This document shows positions 23,033-35,096 of a stretch of 64,000 bases of DNA, piece by piece (positions within the stretch are counted from its first letter, which is position 1; the number at the start of each line of letters is the position of its first letter). The DNA is from Dicyema japonicum (lineage: Eukaryota; Dicyemida; Rhombozoa; Dicyemidae). The position numbers were made by a program, and so were the translations under genes. The stretch is from contig RDEW01000006.1 of assembly GCA_011109175.1 (NCBI GenBank), positions 1,175,529 through 1,239,528 of the forward strand, written 5' to 3'. The notes beneath the pieces are model-generated. The model was not told where the DNA came from, ran no database searches, and was given only the letters and a program-made list of their open reading frames with translations.

Positions 23033-24173
23033 CAGTATGACCTCTATTTGGGGCACCTATTTAAAAAAATGCCCCAAAATCAGAGGTTTCCCTAAAAATG
23101 GAGGTTCGGCATTTTCTTTAGATTTATCCACAGTTTAACAATTTAAATTTGTTTTTTATTAAATTTATAGATAAATAATGTTTTTTTTTGTATAGATTTT
23201 TCAGAATTATATTAAAAACAAATTTATTTAACGATAGGAAAATAGTCTGTTAATTTCCCTCCGGTTGCGGATTTTTTCATTTGCATTCCTAATTTTTTTC
23301 TGAAATTATAATAATCTTTCAAAACTTCAGGAAACAAATTGAAAATCTTCATCTGAAGTTACAAATGATTTTGATGTTATTCTTTTAATGTATAATCCGT
23401 TTCATCGCAGTTGAAAATATTTTCAATGCCATAGTTACTAACATAGTCATCGTACTTATCAAAAAAAATTCCAAGGCAAGAAATATCACACGAATTTTTT
23501 TCACCACTTATTGTCTTAAATGAAAAATTGTGTCTTCTTAAATTTTTCAAGCCAACCATTCGAACCTCTGAATGAAGTATAGTTCAAATTCCTAGCTACT
23601 TTTATAGCAATGTTTTTAAGAATTGGTCCTGAAACGGGAATAAATTCTTCCCTTGCTTTAAAAAAGCATTCATAAACAATTTTATCGAATTTCTGTGACA
23701 GACTGTTTTTTCTCTGTGAAATTTGACTAAGACAATTGTACGAACCCATTATTTATAAAGTTCATATAATTTTGTTTAATTCTAGATACTGCTCCTAAAC
23801 AATAGAATTATCAGATAACCTTTACTAATTTTATACTTTTTGACAATATCTCGTTTGCTCATGAAACAATTTTCGTTAATTTCTTGGGCAATTTTAAGCT
23901 TTAACTCCAGAGTAAGCTTCCTCCCCATGACAACAAAAACGCAAATCTAGCACGCGAAGTTTAAGAAAATTTTATAGTTAAATTTAATATTAATTGAAAG
24001 ACTTTATATAAATTAAAAAAATTAAGTGCCCCAGTAAGAGGTTCAGGAAATTTCCAAATTTGGAAATTACTGTATAAAAATGATCTAATTTTCAAACTGC
24101 CCCAAAATCTGGGGGTGCCCCAAAAATAGATGTGCCCCAATGAGGAGGTCCGTCCCAAATGGAGGTTGCACTG
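23033..24173 (-). mobile_element. Tigger/pogo-type DNA transposon, internally deleted (copy 3)
   Basis: Ends CAGTATGACCTCTATTTGGG and, inward from the right, CAGTGCAACCTCCATTTGGG are inverted repeats flanked by TA. On the minus strand the transposase starts near 23930 with MGRKLTLELKLKIAQEINEN (psq/CENP-B N-terminal helix-turn-helix), continues with FIPVSGPILKNIAIKVARNL and SNGWLEKFKK (CENP-B DNA-binding), reaches FNCDETDYT (first catalytic Asp), then jumps to a C-terminal KLTDYFPIVK. The second and third catalytic Asp regions are deleted, the reverse of what copy 1 has lost. Confidence 0.85.
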
Positions 24174-24179
24174 TATTAA

Positions 24180-24590
24180 CTTTTTATTGATGGTTTGAAG
24201 ATATTTTCTCAAGAGGAGATAACAATTATTAGAATGATGGAACACATGAAGTCTTTTTTAAATCAATACTTGAGAAAAACACATGACATATCGGCTACTA
24301 ATCTGGAATGCTTATTGAAGGAAGCCAAGTATTTTGATGGAACAGAGGAGTGTTATAAGATGAATAGAGTAACATTCTAAAACAGGAGATTTTACAAAAT
24401 ATTGCTATAGATGTTAGAAAAAAATAGAAGGTTTGGCGCATAAGAAAGCTGAATGCAGAAAAGATATTCAAAGCAATAAATGAATACGCATTATCACTTT
24501 ACAATTACTAGATTGGACTGATCAACATCGAATTATATGAGTTAGAGGATATCGATGTCAAGATTCGTCGTATTCTTTGAGGTACGATTG
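24180..24590 (+). mobile_element. R2/R4-like RT fragment
   Basis: Plus-strand frames give LFIDGLKIFSQEEITIIRMM, SATNLECLLKEAKYFDGTE and EILQNIAIDVRKK, followed by KLNAEKIFKAINEYALSLYN. This matches the palm C to thumb region of the copy at 14.9-15.3 kb. The double-Asp motif reads Asp-Gly here. Confidence 0.6.
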
Positions 24591-24599
24591 CATATGAGA

Positions 24600-27500
24600 T
24601 CCGCGAACGAAGAAAAGCTATACCTTCCTAGATATAAACTTGGAAGAAGTTTAGAATCAGTCGTGTTTAAGAGTGAATGCATGCTATTTCAATTCCCACG
24701 TGAGGAAATATATGCGCCTTTTCTTACTCGATAATCTACGTTATCGACATTAGCGCTGCGAAAGTATATACGACTACAAGTATTAATGAGAATATAAAGG
24801 CTATAAAATACTCACTTTTTGTCCAACATATTGAATCGAATTATTTTTATGCCGTTTATTCGCCTCGTTTTGCAGTAAACTACTACTTCTGTTGATCTAT
24901 AATAGAAAACTTGGAATTTATTTGTTGGAAGGTTAAAAAGGATTTCTATTAAGTTTGTCAACTTGATTGCTGTGCGGCAAAATAACAGATATTTAAATAA
25001 AGCAAATAAAAACTCGACATCGACTTTAAATGGACTTTATTGACATTAAATTTTGACTAATTTGACTTTAGTTTGGCTCTGTTTAAATTTTGATTTTTCA
25101 AAATTTATATTTTTCGCTTAAATTTATTAATACATTAAGATGTATTTATTATGCATGCGCCATGTGGGGTCCATTCATTTCGCGGGAAAATTCCTTGAAG
25201 ATCGAAGCTAAAAAGGCTTCTAAAATTACAGAACGATGGACTTTTCGAATGTTCAGTCTCCAATGCCTATGGAATACTTAATACGTAGAACAGAGGAACG
25301 TGTCGTTGCCACTACGAGGATTCAGTTACGTGCTTTTGTGTGCTCGAGGGATGAACATCGTTTCAAGTTGAAATTTTTTTAATGCTTTTCGTACTGAGCA
25401 TGTGTCACCCCATATTTTGGGGAATTTTCAAAATATCTGAGAAGGACTTTAAATTGAGGATTATTTTTAACGTCGCTATATATGATCGACTCCAAGATCT
25501 TGATCGAAAGCTTAACGCTAGTATTAGCCACTAATAAATGAACCGTTGAGTAATATTTGATAAAAGAAAAATTTTGGCTTTGTTAGCAACTGAAGTAGGT
25601 TATTTTCTCAGAAGGTTGATCCCATTGGTTTTCACGAGAATCACATGCTCGTGGAGAACACTGCCTAAAAATGTAACCAGCAGATAAACTTTCTCAGCAA
25701 CTATTTATTAGCTTTCCTGGCAGTGGCTATATGACAAGGGCCATGTTTACGTTCCCAGTTCCTTCCAACCTCGCATTATGCCGTCAGTGCTTTCAAAACT
25801 AAAGGTGCCAATAGAACAAGGTTGTCTGTATTTTATAATCTCAGACAAACAATAAATATTAAAAATTAATTTTACAAAAGTAATCGGTTGTCTTTACCTT
25901 TTTCTTACATTTTTTGACAAATTAAGCCGAAACTCGTAAAATTTGAACGACTGAGTGATGTGCAGAAAATTTTCTCAAAATTATCGAATAAATCCTAACA
26001 GTCATGCTAACTAATCCAAGACATTGAAAGTGTTCTTGAATTCTTGTTCTTTTTTTTTTACTCGTTTTTAGTCCCATTAGACATTCCCATTAGAAAATAT
26101 TATTACATTTCCTATACTTTAAAGATCCCACGTTGTCGATGTTAGTCAAATTTTCTCCCATATTTTGGCAATATTTTTGCCATCAGCATAATTTCGGAAT
26201 TCTCTTTAAAAGAGTATAAAAGCTTCCTTCAAAACAGTCCCTAAGATGAAGGACTGGGGGTAAACAAACAAACTAACAGAAACATAAAATTGGGAAAATT
26301 GAAAACTTTATAGATTTTAATACTCAGCTAACAGAATATAACTATCACGGTTAAAGTAATCAACCAACTTCATCATCACAGGATCACCGATTACCCGTAG
26401 CATCATTTTCAGTCTTTAGATTGTTTTCTTTTCTTCCGATCGTTTTTGAGTGTCTATGCGGTTGGAAGAATGTTTATATGGGTTATGAACAAAATCGGGA
26501 ATTCCTATGTGGCGCAACTGGGAAATTCACGCGAATAGAGATGGGATTCACATGACCTGAATACTGTTATTATCCGTGGCAATGAACACTGTCTCTTGGG
26601 AGCCAGTCTAATTTCCGAGCAAGCACAATATTGTAAGTTCGTTTCGTTCGTTGAACTCGTTGATTATTTGTCAGACATCCGCTTAAGATCCATGCTATCA
26701 GATTGATCCTTTTCATGACGTCACAGAGACCTCAATTTGGCGAATGTTCGTCCCTCGAGCACACATAATACGTATCGGCCGTATAACTGTATGCTCGTAG
26801 TCACACGGACCCGGTCCTCGGTTCATGTAGATTAGGAAATCCAAAGGTCTTTGAGAGGGGACCTTTCCAGAAGTCGATCGTTTCGTAATTTTATGTGTCC
26901 TCTTTGACTGGGATTGATCTTCATAGTAAAGTTTTAGAAAATCAACTTTGTTTTTAAAACGTTTTTTTAGTGGGACCGCGGTATAATAATAAATAAAATT
27001 GTTCCAGAGACCGAGGATAAATCAAATTAACAAATTCCTTGATCCTGACGCGTTCCAGCAAGGCCTTCACCAAGAACAGTGATTCAATAGACGTCGTCCG
27101 TAGAGCTGAGCTCGATTCCAGAACTCGTCGCCGAGGAACGAAATTGTCTCACGTAGAATAAATAGTTGGATCCTTTTGAATGCTTGTCGGGCATTGGGCG
27201 TTACCTAAGTAAGGTGGATCCAATGACGCCAACAGAGCAAGGAAGATGAATTTTCAACCAATTAGCCACACAAGACGAAACGCGGCACGAAAAATTGAAT
27301 TAAACAATAAATTTATAAATTAATAAAACTAAGCAGATTTATTAAAATAAATAGATAAAAATAATCAACAAGTTATACGTCTAACTTACTATTTTAATAT
27401 TAATCAAACAATAAGTATTTATTTTTATTAAATAAATAAATAAATAAAAATTTTGTCCCTTTCCTCACCTTGAGGGCATCCAGGTAGCCTTTGAAGAATC

Positions 27501-27600
27501 TGGAGACAATTTCATCCAAGTCATGACCACAAGGATTAATTTACCTTTGCGTGACGGATAATCTCAAGTTCGTTAACTTTATAAGCTAATCCTTATTATT
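24600..27600. other. Degenerate repeat-rich sequence, no gene
   Basis: An inverted pair, 25336-25358 and 26748-26775 (core TGTGCTCGAGGGAYGAACAT), bounds 1.4 kb of noncoding sequence and may be the ends of a DNA element. A segment near 27040-27080 (GCGTTCCA and following) recurs near 37310-37350. I see no family-like open frame. Confidence 0.35.
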
Positions 27601-27619
27601 ATAGGTTCTTCCGCGTGGT

Positions 27620-27760
27620 TAATTGGATGAACGTCTTATCTTTTATGCTGATTTCGGATAGACTTTGTTTTTGTGGAAATGGAAACTGGATACACTTATC
27701 TAGTTTTTTACTTTAACTTCTTTCTCGGTGAATCCGGGGTTAATAAATTAAAATTAATTT
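27620..27760 (+). repeat. Dispersed repeat 3' end (family D)
   Basis: The stretch containing GGAAACTGGATACACTTA and ending GAATCCGGGGTTAATAAATT recurs on the minus strand at about 60130-60270. A related tail, CGGGGTTATTAAATAAATAA, is seen at 47765-47800 (minus) and 59293-59312 (plus). Confidence 0.55.
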
Positions 27761-27989
27761 AATTATTATAAGCAACAACATAGAATCATATTTAGTGCCA
27801 AACTCGCCGACTACTATGTCTTCACCGTTCCCTAGTGATCTGTTTACTGGTCTCAAATCTCCACTAAGGACTTAGGGAAGCGTTATACGTAGACGCCCTA
27901 TGACTTTTTCCACGTTTCAAAGAATTTGTTTGCTGGCGTATCTCATTTCATTCTTAGAATTTAACCAAACAGTTTCCACCTCATGATCA

Positions 27990-28620
27990 GAGTGTTCAGG
28001 GGTCCAGAGGAGCATCTTTTGTTACACGCATTGGCCAGTTTAATCCCAAGAGAGATAAAAGTTGCTTCTTATGAAAGGAGTTGAGCCTTTGTCCATTGGT
28101 TTTCGAAATTATCCATGTTCCAGAGTTATACGTAAGGATCGGTTTCACGAAATCCTCATACAATCTGACTCGGAGTGATGGGCAGACTGGATGCCTTTGG
28201 ATCCATCCTTTCAAAATGTTCTTACTACAGTTTTCGGTACTGCGTGGTTCTAATTGAGACCATTTAGCTAGGCGGTCTGCTGCTACCTCCAGGAGATGTC
28301 AAAGTGCATCTTTATTACTTGAGACAAAGTCAACATCATCGGAATAAACAATTTCCATAATATTGTCGCTGTAATACTTCCGGAGATCTCGTAGACCATA
28401 TTCAATGTACGCAGCTAACAATACCAGAAGAGGGAGTCTCCTAGAGGTGTGCCTGCTGTTGTCACGATTTTCCAATAAGCACCCGCAACACCGTGTTTGA
28501 TAGAGTATCCGTATTAAGGTGACCGAGTCCGGATCCAGGAAGGTTTCCAGGACTTCAATAAGTTTTCGTCGACGGACAGTGTCCAAGCTTTGGTGAGATT
28601 AATTCCTGCGGGAAGCGGTA
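27990..28620 (-). mobile_element. RTE-like LINE fragment (RT)
   Basis: Minus frames give RRRKLIEVLETFLDPDSVTL, IVYSDDVDFVSSNKD (RT active site, Ala of YADD replaced by Ser) and LYEDFVKPILTYNSGTW, HKKQLLSLLGLNWP. Same order and motifs as 8600-9260. Truncated at both ends. Confidence 0.75.
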
Positions 28621-28734
28621 TGGCTGAGGCAATGAATTGGGATTCAGTTGTCCACGGGAACGCTTACTCCGTAATGTCAGCAGCCGCTCTTCCCCTATAA
28701 TGTTAATAAATAATATTTTATTGTTAAATAAATC

Positions 28735-28966
28735 AAACTTTATTTAACCAATATAAATTTATTCTTTTATTTAACACTGACATCCATCCAAAGTGGACCT
28801 CTCCGACATTATCGACGCTGCAGTTGCCTCTCACGATTGTAACAAAGATCAACTGGAGAAGCCACCGGGTCTCACGTGCGTCGTGGCTTTTTAATATAGC
28901 TAAGCGTCCAAGTTTCTTTAGGAAGCGAAGCGATTTTCCACTTATTCCTCCAGTTGTCTTGACCAC
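28735..28966 (-). mobile_element. LINE family C, 3' end
   Basis: DARETRWLLQLIFVTIVRGN matches the end of the LINE ORF at 48764-49315 (DPRETGWFRERISLTIVRGN). The following noncoding tail, rich in AATAAA-like sequence, recurs at 39471-39615 on the plus strand. Confidence 0.65.
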
Positions 28967-29234
28967 AATCGGATAAACACGAATCGGTCGCCTAGCGGTT
29001 ATTGTTAAATAAAATGTTAAGCATAAAAAATAAAAATAAATAAGAAAAACATGGTTAAAATTTTTTAAAAATCCTTGAAATTCTAAATTCGAGCATTAGG
29101 TAACGCGTAGCGCCTGTGACATAATGGAAAAAACCACCGGAAACTGACATAAATTGAAATTTTTTCACCTGAAATCCTTGGTCACTCCCTCCAATGGAAT
29201 ATCAAAGTTTTCATGATTAAGTACTGCAAATATA

Positions 29235-29400
29235 ATAATGGACAATTACTTTAACAATGAGAACAAACCATCGTTTAGAGGAAGACCCAGAGTCACTCTA
29301 CCCGTGGCTCTGAACAAGGATCTTAATGGAATAGGAAGAAAACTTAAATCTGCAGAAGTCGAACCGCTCTCCAAATGGACATGGAGTATTCTCCTTTAGT
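29235..29400 (+). mobile_element. RTE-like LINE fragment (C-terminal)
   Basis: The plus strand reads SFRGRPRVTLPVALNKDLNG, matching SFRGRPRITLP of the copy at 8412-8603. Confidence 0.6.
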
Positions 29401-29894
29401 GGATGGTTTTTAAGGTGACGTAAAGGGAGCTCTTGTTAAGTTGGTTAATTATAGGAGTGACTCCAAGAATCTTTTGTTGAACGACGATAGCCTCCGCGCC
29501 GGTGTTAGCATGATTTTCGGGCTTGATGGTTGACCCGAAGCGGATTCATCCTTTTAGGGAGAAGAAACGCCGTGAGGTTACCCAGACGTACCGCTCCCAT
29601 CGAAATCAAACGTGGTCTTGAGTCAACTGAGTACCCGTCTTTGATAGAGCCCTCGTGTTTCACAACTGAGAAAAGATAAGGATGACCTTTACATGTTTTC
29701 ACAAGTAAGATCTCTTGTTTGGGAAATGTGGGTGGCTTCATTCACTGATAATCCTGACTGCCCAATTGCCTACTCTACCGAAGAGAGGGAACTGAAGACA
29801 TACTCGGCCCCTGTATCTCCTAAAAGTGACTCTAAAAAGTGGTATTAAGAGCCAGGAGTTAGTTTGGTCACCCTTTGTCTTTGGAATAATTTTT

Positions 29895-30310
29895 AATTTT
29901 TAGCAGAGTAATTTTGAAAAATTTGATGCGACGTTAACCAACTTGATTGAAATGTTGAAAAACAAGTAAATTTGACACATTTAAATCAACGATCAACATT
30001 ATTAAGGAATGGAAGACATTTCTGGAATTTTCTTTCGAAATGGAGAAATTGGAATCTGAAGATTGGATTTAATTCAGGTTTGCTTGTAGAATTAAATTGT
30101 AAGACAAATACTGGTGATTTTGCCGATCTAATAGACTCGTGGAGTAAACGACTAGGTAAAGAAAAGAAGTCGGGAGTAATTATTAAATTAACCAAGGAAA
30201 TTGACAATTTAACTGTTTGTAGTAATTTCTAGAATTCTAATAATCGATTCCATACTTTAAATGGCTTGTTGGAGAAGACCTGGCTTATCTTTTTTAATTT
30301 TTAAACGACT
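29895..30310 (+). pseudogene. DYNC2H1: Cytoplasmic dynein-2 heavy chain fragment
   Basis: DYNC2H1 is the retrograde intraflagellar-transport motor. Three blocks appear in the correct order for its N-terminal stem: NFEKFDATLTNLIEML; EWKTFLEFSFEMEKLESEDW with an adjacent I-stop-FR; and DFADLIDSWSKRLGKEKKSG, VIIKLTKEIDNL. The human protein has the same spaced pattern (EEF, EDWISFR, FLMNWHDRL, VKLQSEVDKYK; from memory of the family). A TAA interrupts the EDWI-FR block and the third block is in another frame. No further exons of the very large gene are nearby, so this is an isolated relic. Confidence 0.55.
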
Positions 30311-30364
30311 TTTAGTTTCTTAAAATGAGTAGGCTCGGGTGTCTGCCCGCACGCATTAAATGGC

Positions 30365-30625
30365 ACGATCCTACAACCTCACTAAATCATTCATCGGTAG
30401 TAGCGACGGGTGGTGACAAAGGGCTGGGACGTAATCATTGCAGGTTAATGACTTGCGATTACTAAGAATTCCTTATGCACGAGGAATAATTACAAACCTC
30501 GATTCCTGTCACGAAAAATTTTTGTGTTGCTGTTTTCTTTTTTGGCAAGCAAGACACCCACTGCTATCTTTGTTGTAGCGCGTATGCAGCCCCAAACGTC
30601 TAAAGTCAATGTTACTTCACTATAT
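30365..30625 (-). rRNA. 18S rRNA 3'-region fragment (pseudogene)
   Basis: The minus strand shows the near-universal end of SSU rRNA: GGGGCTGCATACGCGCTACA; then GGAATTCTTAGTAATCGCAA; TGATTACGTCCCAGCCCTTT; the CCCGTCGCTACTACCGATG block; and ATTTAGTGAGGT. The piece lacks a few bases in the normally invariant region just before CCCGTCGC and stops well short of a full gene, so it is a dispersed pseudogene and not an rDNA unit. Confidence 0.8.
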
Positions 30626-30660
30626 TCTGGTTTTTTGGTTTAACTTGGTTCTTAAAAAGT

Positions 30661-31170
30661 ATGTTCAAGTGGCTGAACGAAACGTCTGATGACATCGGAT
30701 CTGAAGGTCTGGCTGGGATCGAATGGAGTTTTCAACGAAGGTCAATTCTTTTCAAACAAATCCCACCCATGAGGCGACGAGTCCTTCTGCGCGATACAGT
30801 AGTTGAAATGAATCTTTCTACCTTCTACCTGACCAAATCCTCTGGTGAAGATTACATTATGAAAACTATTCCGCCGAATAATGAAGAGATGTCTGCGACG
30901 GTAGGACGTGTGATGAAAATGGAATAGGGTGGTTCTACTTTTCCATCTCTCTTCTGAAGTGGAAGCATGTAATGTACTATTGGAAGATGTATTTGGTCGA
31001 CACAAGCAGATGTTCTCATTTTGATAAGAGAATCCACAGAGTGTTGAGGGTTAATGACCGAATATCCGTATTTCAGATTAAAAGTAGGAGGACAGATAAT
31101 TCCTTTATATCCTCAATGGCTGGTTTGTCTATAAACCCTGATGAACTCGATTTGTTTTACATGTAACTAA
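30661..31170 (+). mobile_element. RTE-like LINE fragment (endonuclease)
   Basis: RIHRVLRVNDRISVFQIKSR followed by DNSFISSMAG matches RIHKTWRVSDRICVLQLKYG and NSIISIINVYAP of the full copy. The upstream open frame 30661-30927 (MFKWLNETSDDIGSEGLAGI) is unassigned. Confidence 0.5.
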
Positions 31171-32740
31171 CGGATACCGTCTCTGATTTTAAAGCCTTGT
31201 TATGACCTTTTTAGTGGAGAATGGAATGCAAAAGTGGTCATTGATTTGGAAAGAACCCTTTATGGGCGGGCATTCTAGCGGGGGAAAAATATGTCAGGAT
31301 TGTTTTTGTACAGTCATGTAACGTGGTTGTCACTTTATTTAAAATCGGTATTCTATCATAATAGGGGACATAAGATTACATGGACTGGACTCTGAAAATA
31401 TAGGATGGAGATTACATTCACAGCCAGAAAGACTATGTACAATGAAAAGGATCTCTTCGTGCGTTATTAACAGCAGCTATGTTGTAAAATGCTAAAGACC
31501 CCCCATCTGTGAAAAAGTATTTCAGAATAGATGGAGATAGAAGGAGAGATTTGATCTTTTTTAGTGGAAGCTTATGCTTATGGGAGAAGACGTGTGGAAA
31601 TTACTGTATGGCGATTAAGAAGGAGATTGCGGACATAAATATGGAACTCCTCAAGCGATGACTTGGAATCTACTGTTGAAGGAATAAAGAAAGCAAGTTT
31701 CGAAACAATCCACGTGTTGGGAATCATTATCATCAACATAATCACTTTAATGATCGAGAATTCAACACATTTTTAGCAAAACAACTGGACGAGTCAATCT
31801 CCTTCAAATAAGACGAAAAGTGTTGTTTTCCGTTTTCACGACCTGGTAAGATTTTGCAAAAAAATGGAAGAGCTTCAAAACTCGAACGATGAACTGAAGA
31901 CTGTTCTAAATGACTAGAATTTCCAAATGAAGTACTGAAACAACAGAGACAGTTTTCGAGCCATTTTGGACAAATTGGAGGATACAAATTCGTCCAAAAA
32001 CTAGGAATATCTAGAACTGATAGCTACAAAGTCTCCGATTGAAGTTATTTGTAGTCTCTTTGATTATTAGAGGGGGGAATGTCTGGTCGTATGATCTAGG
32101 TCTTTTTGCCAAGTCGGAATCATATTTACGGGAAATTGCGATGTTGGTGGAAGAAAGATGACCAAGAACGAAACTAGCAATAATTTTGATGTTCTGAAAG
32201 AATGTAATTCAATGCTGGTGGGTGAGCTTAATACACGTTGTTCTGATGTGGAGGTTGAGTCCCTAGCATTATCAGATGATTCTACCCCATTGATGGAATT
32301 GGCAGGTATTTATGGTTATGAGTATTCGTAGTTTATGTTTTGAAGAGAAATTGATGCACGAAAAGAATCTTCTTAAGGAATTCAAATGATCGGTTTGTTT
32401 GCTTGTCAAGTTGATGTGGAGATTGGAAGGCGATTATCCGAATGGCTGGAAAAGAGGTACCTAAGATCGGGTTAAAAAGAAATTTGGTGTTTGCGGTTGT
32501 ATTGGTAGTTATTGGATGAGTGTGACTGTAAGTACAAATTAGTTGAGTCTGGATATACTGCATGTATTTGTCATTTGAGCGATAAGTATTGCGGGGACAG
32601 CCTCGGCTCCAATGTTTTGGTAGCGCATATTTTGAAGATTAATGGAATGAGTAATAATTTGAAAAGTTTAGGTTTTTTGCTTTAACTTGTTGATTTTATT
32701 TTGTTTTGTATGAATAGTGTAATATTTGTTACTTTTCTGT
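31171..32740. other. Degenerate sequence, probably retroelement
   Basis: Many short plus-strand frames (for example LVGELNTRCSDVEVESLALS at about 32210-32270) but no motif beyond those of the REL fragment that follows. Confidence 0.3.
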
Positions 32741-32754
32741 TGTTTTCTTACAGG

Positions 32755-32885
32755 TGGTTGGGTTACACAGAATTTTAATAAAAATGAGGCACAATAGACC
32801 GGACATTGTGATACACGATATAGAGCCTGGTCAAGTCCTCATCATAGAAGTTGGCAATAATAGTAAGGATACTAATAGCATATAT
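32755..32885 (+). mobile_element. R2/R4-like element, REL-endonuclease fragment
   Basis: RHNRPDIVIHDIEPGQVLII followed by EVGN is the K/RPD...E motif of the C-terminal endonuclease, as at 11650 and 14170. Confidence 0.55.
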
Positions 32886-32889
32886 AGTC

Positions 32890-34840
32890 ATCAAATATAG
32901 TTAAAATTACTTTAACGGTTGACCTAATTTTACTGTCAAAAAGAAATATGACCTATTTTACTATCAAACAAAAAAGAACTTAGGATGTTTAAAATCATTT
33001 GGTCCTGATAGATCAATCTGTAGCAAAAATCGCACAGAAAAATAATTTTGTCATCAAACGATCACTTTATTCGATTTTTTAATATTTCACATAAAACCAA
33101 TTCGAGAGTGCGAATATGATAATTCGTTACTTAGAACAATATCATCTATTTGATTCTAAAGAAGGCAAAAGATTCTCCCATCATACTCAGGCTAACTACT
33201 TCATACTGCTTTGTGTTAATTTCAAGTCTAATCCTCCAAAATTAGACCAATTAAATTACCTTGCAGTACTCTTGTCTGAAAAAATAATTTCAATTACCCT
33301 GCAGTACTCTTGTATAAAAAAGAAATAGATATTATCATATTTCAAGACCAAAATCCAGGTCATACGCATATTTTAATTCCTAGATAGAAGTAGGACAATC
33401 ATTAGCTCTCGAATTACGAGAGCAGCCACCAGATAGACAACAAGCAAATTCGTTATTGTGAGTCAATTTCTGAAGTGTCAATGTGCGAAGCTCTCTTCAG
33501 ATTCACTTAAAAATTGATTTTTGCGTAATTTGACTTGTAATTGAACATAATCAAAAGGTATTAAACTTTTGACACAATTTCTAAACATTTTGATAAAGCT
33601 ATTAAACATTGTGGCAAAGTTATTAGACATTTTTGACAAATTTATTAAATTTTATGGTAAAATTATTAAACAAATCGGAAAACCATGTTAATTGTGTAAA
33701 TTTAATTAAATTATTTATTAATTTTATTTATTTAATCCAACACTTTATTTAATAAAATTATAATTAATTATGACGACTGTAAATCATGTAATAATTTTAA
33801 TTTCTTGTGGTTACTAGTATATTCATCATTTTGGTATTTAATCCTATAGATGTTCAATTTCATCATCTTATACCTTCCATTTGGCATTTTGACACAGAAA
33901 AATTGTCAAGAAATAAATCAGGTGCGATTTCTGTATTATATATTAATTATTAAGAAATTTGATTAATTGTACATTTTCTGGCCTACAAATTGATTCTAAA
34001 GTATAGATTTACGAATTCAATACATCACATTTGAACAAGCTTTCAATTTTTCTATTATACGATCGAAAGTGACGAATTTGTATTAAATATTACTTATTAT
34101 AGTTACTGTCGGGAAGAAAGTTTAATATATGTAATCAAATACTTTCCCATCTACTATATTCTTGTTATATATATTATTAAATTAATAGGGATTACGATGC
34201 AATTCACTCATATACATCGCAATTGATTTTGCAGAACATTTAACATCTTTACAAATGTAAATTTTTTTAATTAATGTAGTGTCTTTCCACAGAGAATAGA
34301 GGTTATTCAAGAATTTAGAGTTGGTTCCAATTATGCTGAATTAAATAAGTATTTTTAATAATAATGTAGTGATTGTGTGCAGGGATTCATTCGGTGATGC
34401 AGAGGCGTATGATATTATATTTATCATAGGTATAAAGCTATACGTATAAATCATATTTTCCAAATAATACATGTATATGTTAGAAAGTAATATATTTAGA
34501 CGAAACAGCAAGCAGATAAGTAAAACATGTAATTAATAATGTTATTTCAGACTGCAGTGCCATTGCGAACAAGTACAATGTAATGGGCTTTTGCGGAGTT
34601 ACTAACATTTTACTAACTTAATTGGTTCTTTTATCGAGAATAAAAATTGGTGTTAATTAATTCAAATTTATTATGATTTAAATAATTTCCTGGTTGGCCA
34701 ACTGAATCACACATCTCTACTTTTGACTCGGAAAGAATAATTTTATTTAAAAAAACGATGAAGGAAATGAATCGATATGATTGGTTTAAGAACGGATAGG
34801 CTTCCTTAGATTTATGAATGATGTGAGCATTATCCCAATT
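32890..34840. other. Very AT-rich sequence, possible unassigned short-exon gene
   Basis: Between about 33770 and 34620 the plus strand shows short coding-looking islands separated by AG-ending AT-rich stretches (MFNFIILYLPFGILTQKN resembling a signal peptide; RIEVIQEFRVGSNYAELNK; DCSAIANKYNVMGFCG). I could not build a continuous frame or name a family. The rest is low complexity. Confidence 0.25.
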
Positions 34841-34847
34841 AATTTAT

Positions 34848-35096
34848 TTAGTTTTGATCCCTGTCGACATAATTGTCGCTGAGTTCTTTCTCAAGATATT
34901 CAAAGAGATCAATTATATGAACAGAATTGCTTCTGATAGAGTCAGGTCCAAATTTTTTGAGAATAATACTCGTCGGAGTATTTAAATGAATTGGCACACA
35001 ACTTTTTTTTGTATCAGGTGTCAAACTCCACGGATCAACACCCTTAATTTTTTGAGCTGATCTCTGAATATCGAAGGTGTTTTCTTGGTCATGCAT
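34848..35096 (-). CDS. Hypothetical open frame
   Basis: An 82-residue frame beginning MHDQENTFDIQRSAQKIKGV, with VPIHLNTPTSIILKKFGPDS and an acidic end. Composition looks protein-like, unlike shadow frames nearby, but I recognise no family and no linked exon. It may be an exon or a transposon relic. Confidence 0.3.
   Translation of the reverse strand: MHDQENTFDIQRSAQKIKGVDPWSLTPDTKKSCVPIHLNTPTSIILKKFGPDSIRSNSVHIIDLFEYLEKELSDNYVDRDQN

Noticed and set aside
23033-24590. Pogo copy 3 inserted cleanly into the R2-like RT fragment
   Set aside because: Right flank is RT sequence but the left flank before 23033 does not match the expected preceding RT residues, so a clean insertion could not be shown.
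33770-34620. Thioredoxin-domain protein gene
   Set aside because: A DC-x-x-IA-x-KYNV-x-GF-like string is suggestive, but the CxxC exon and a continuous frame could not be found.
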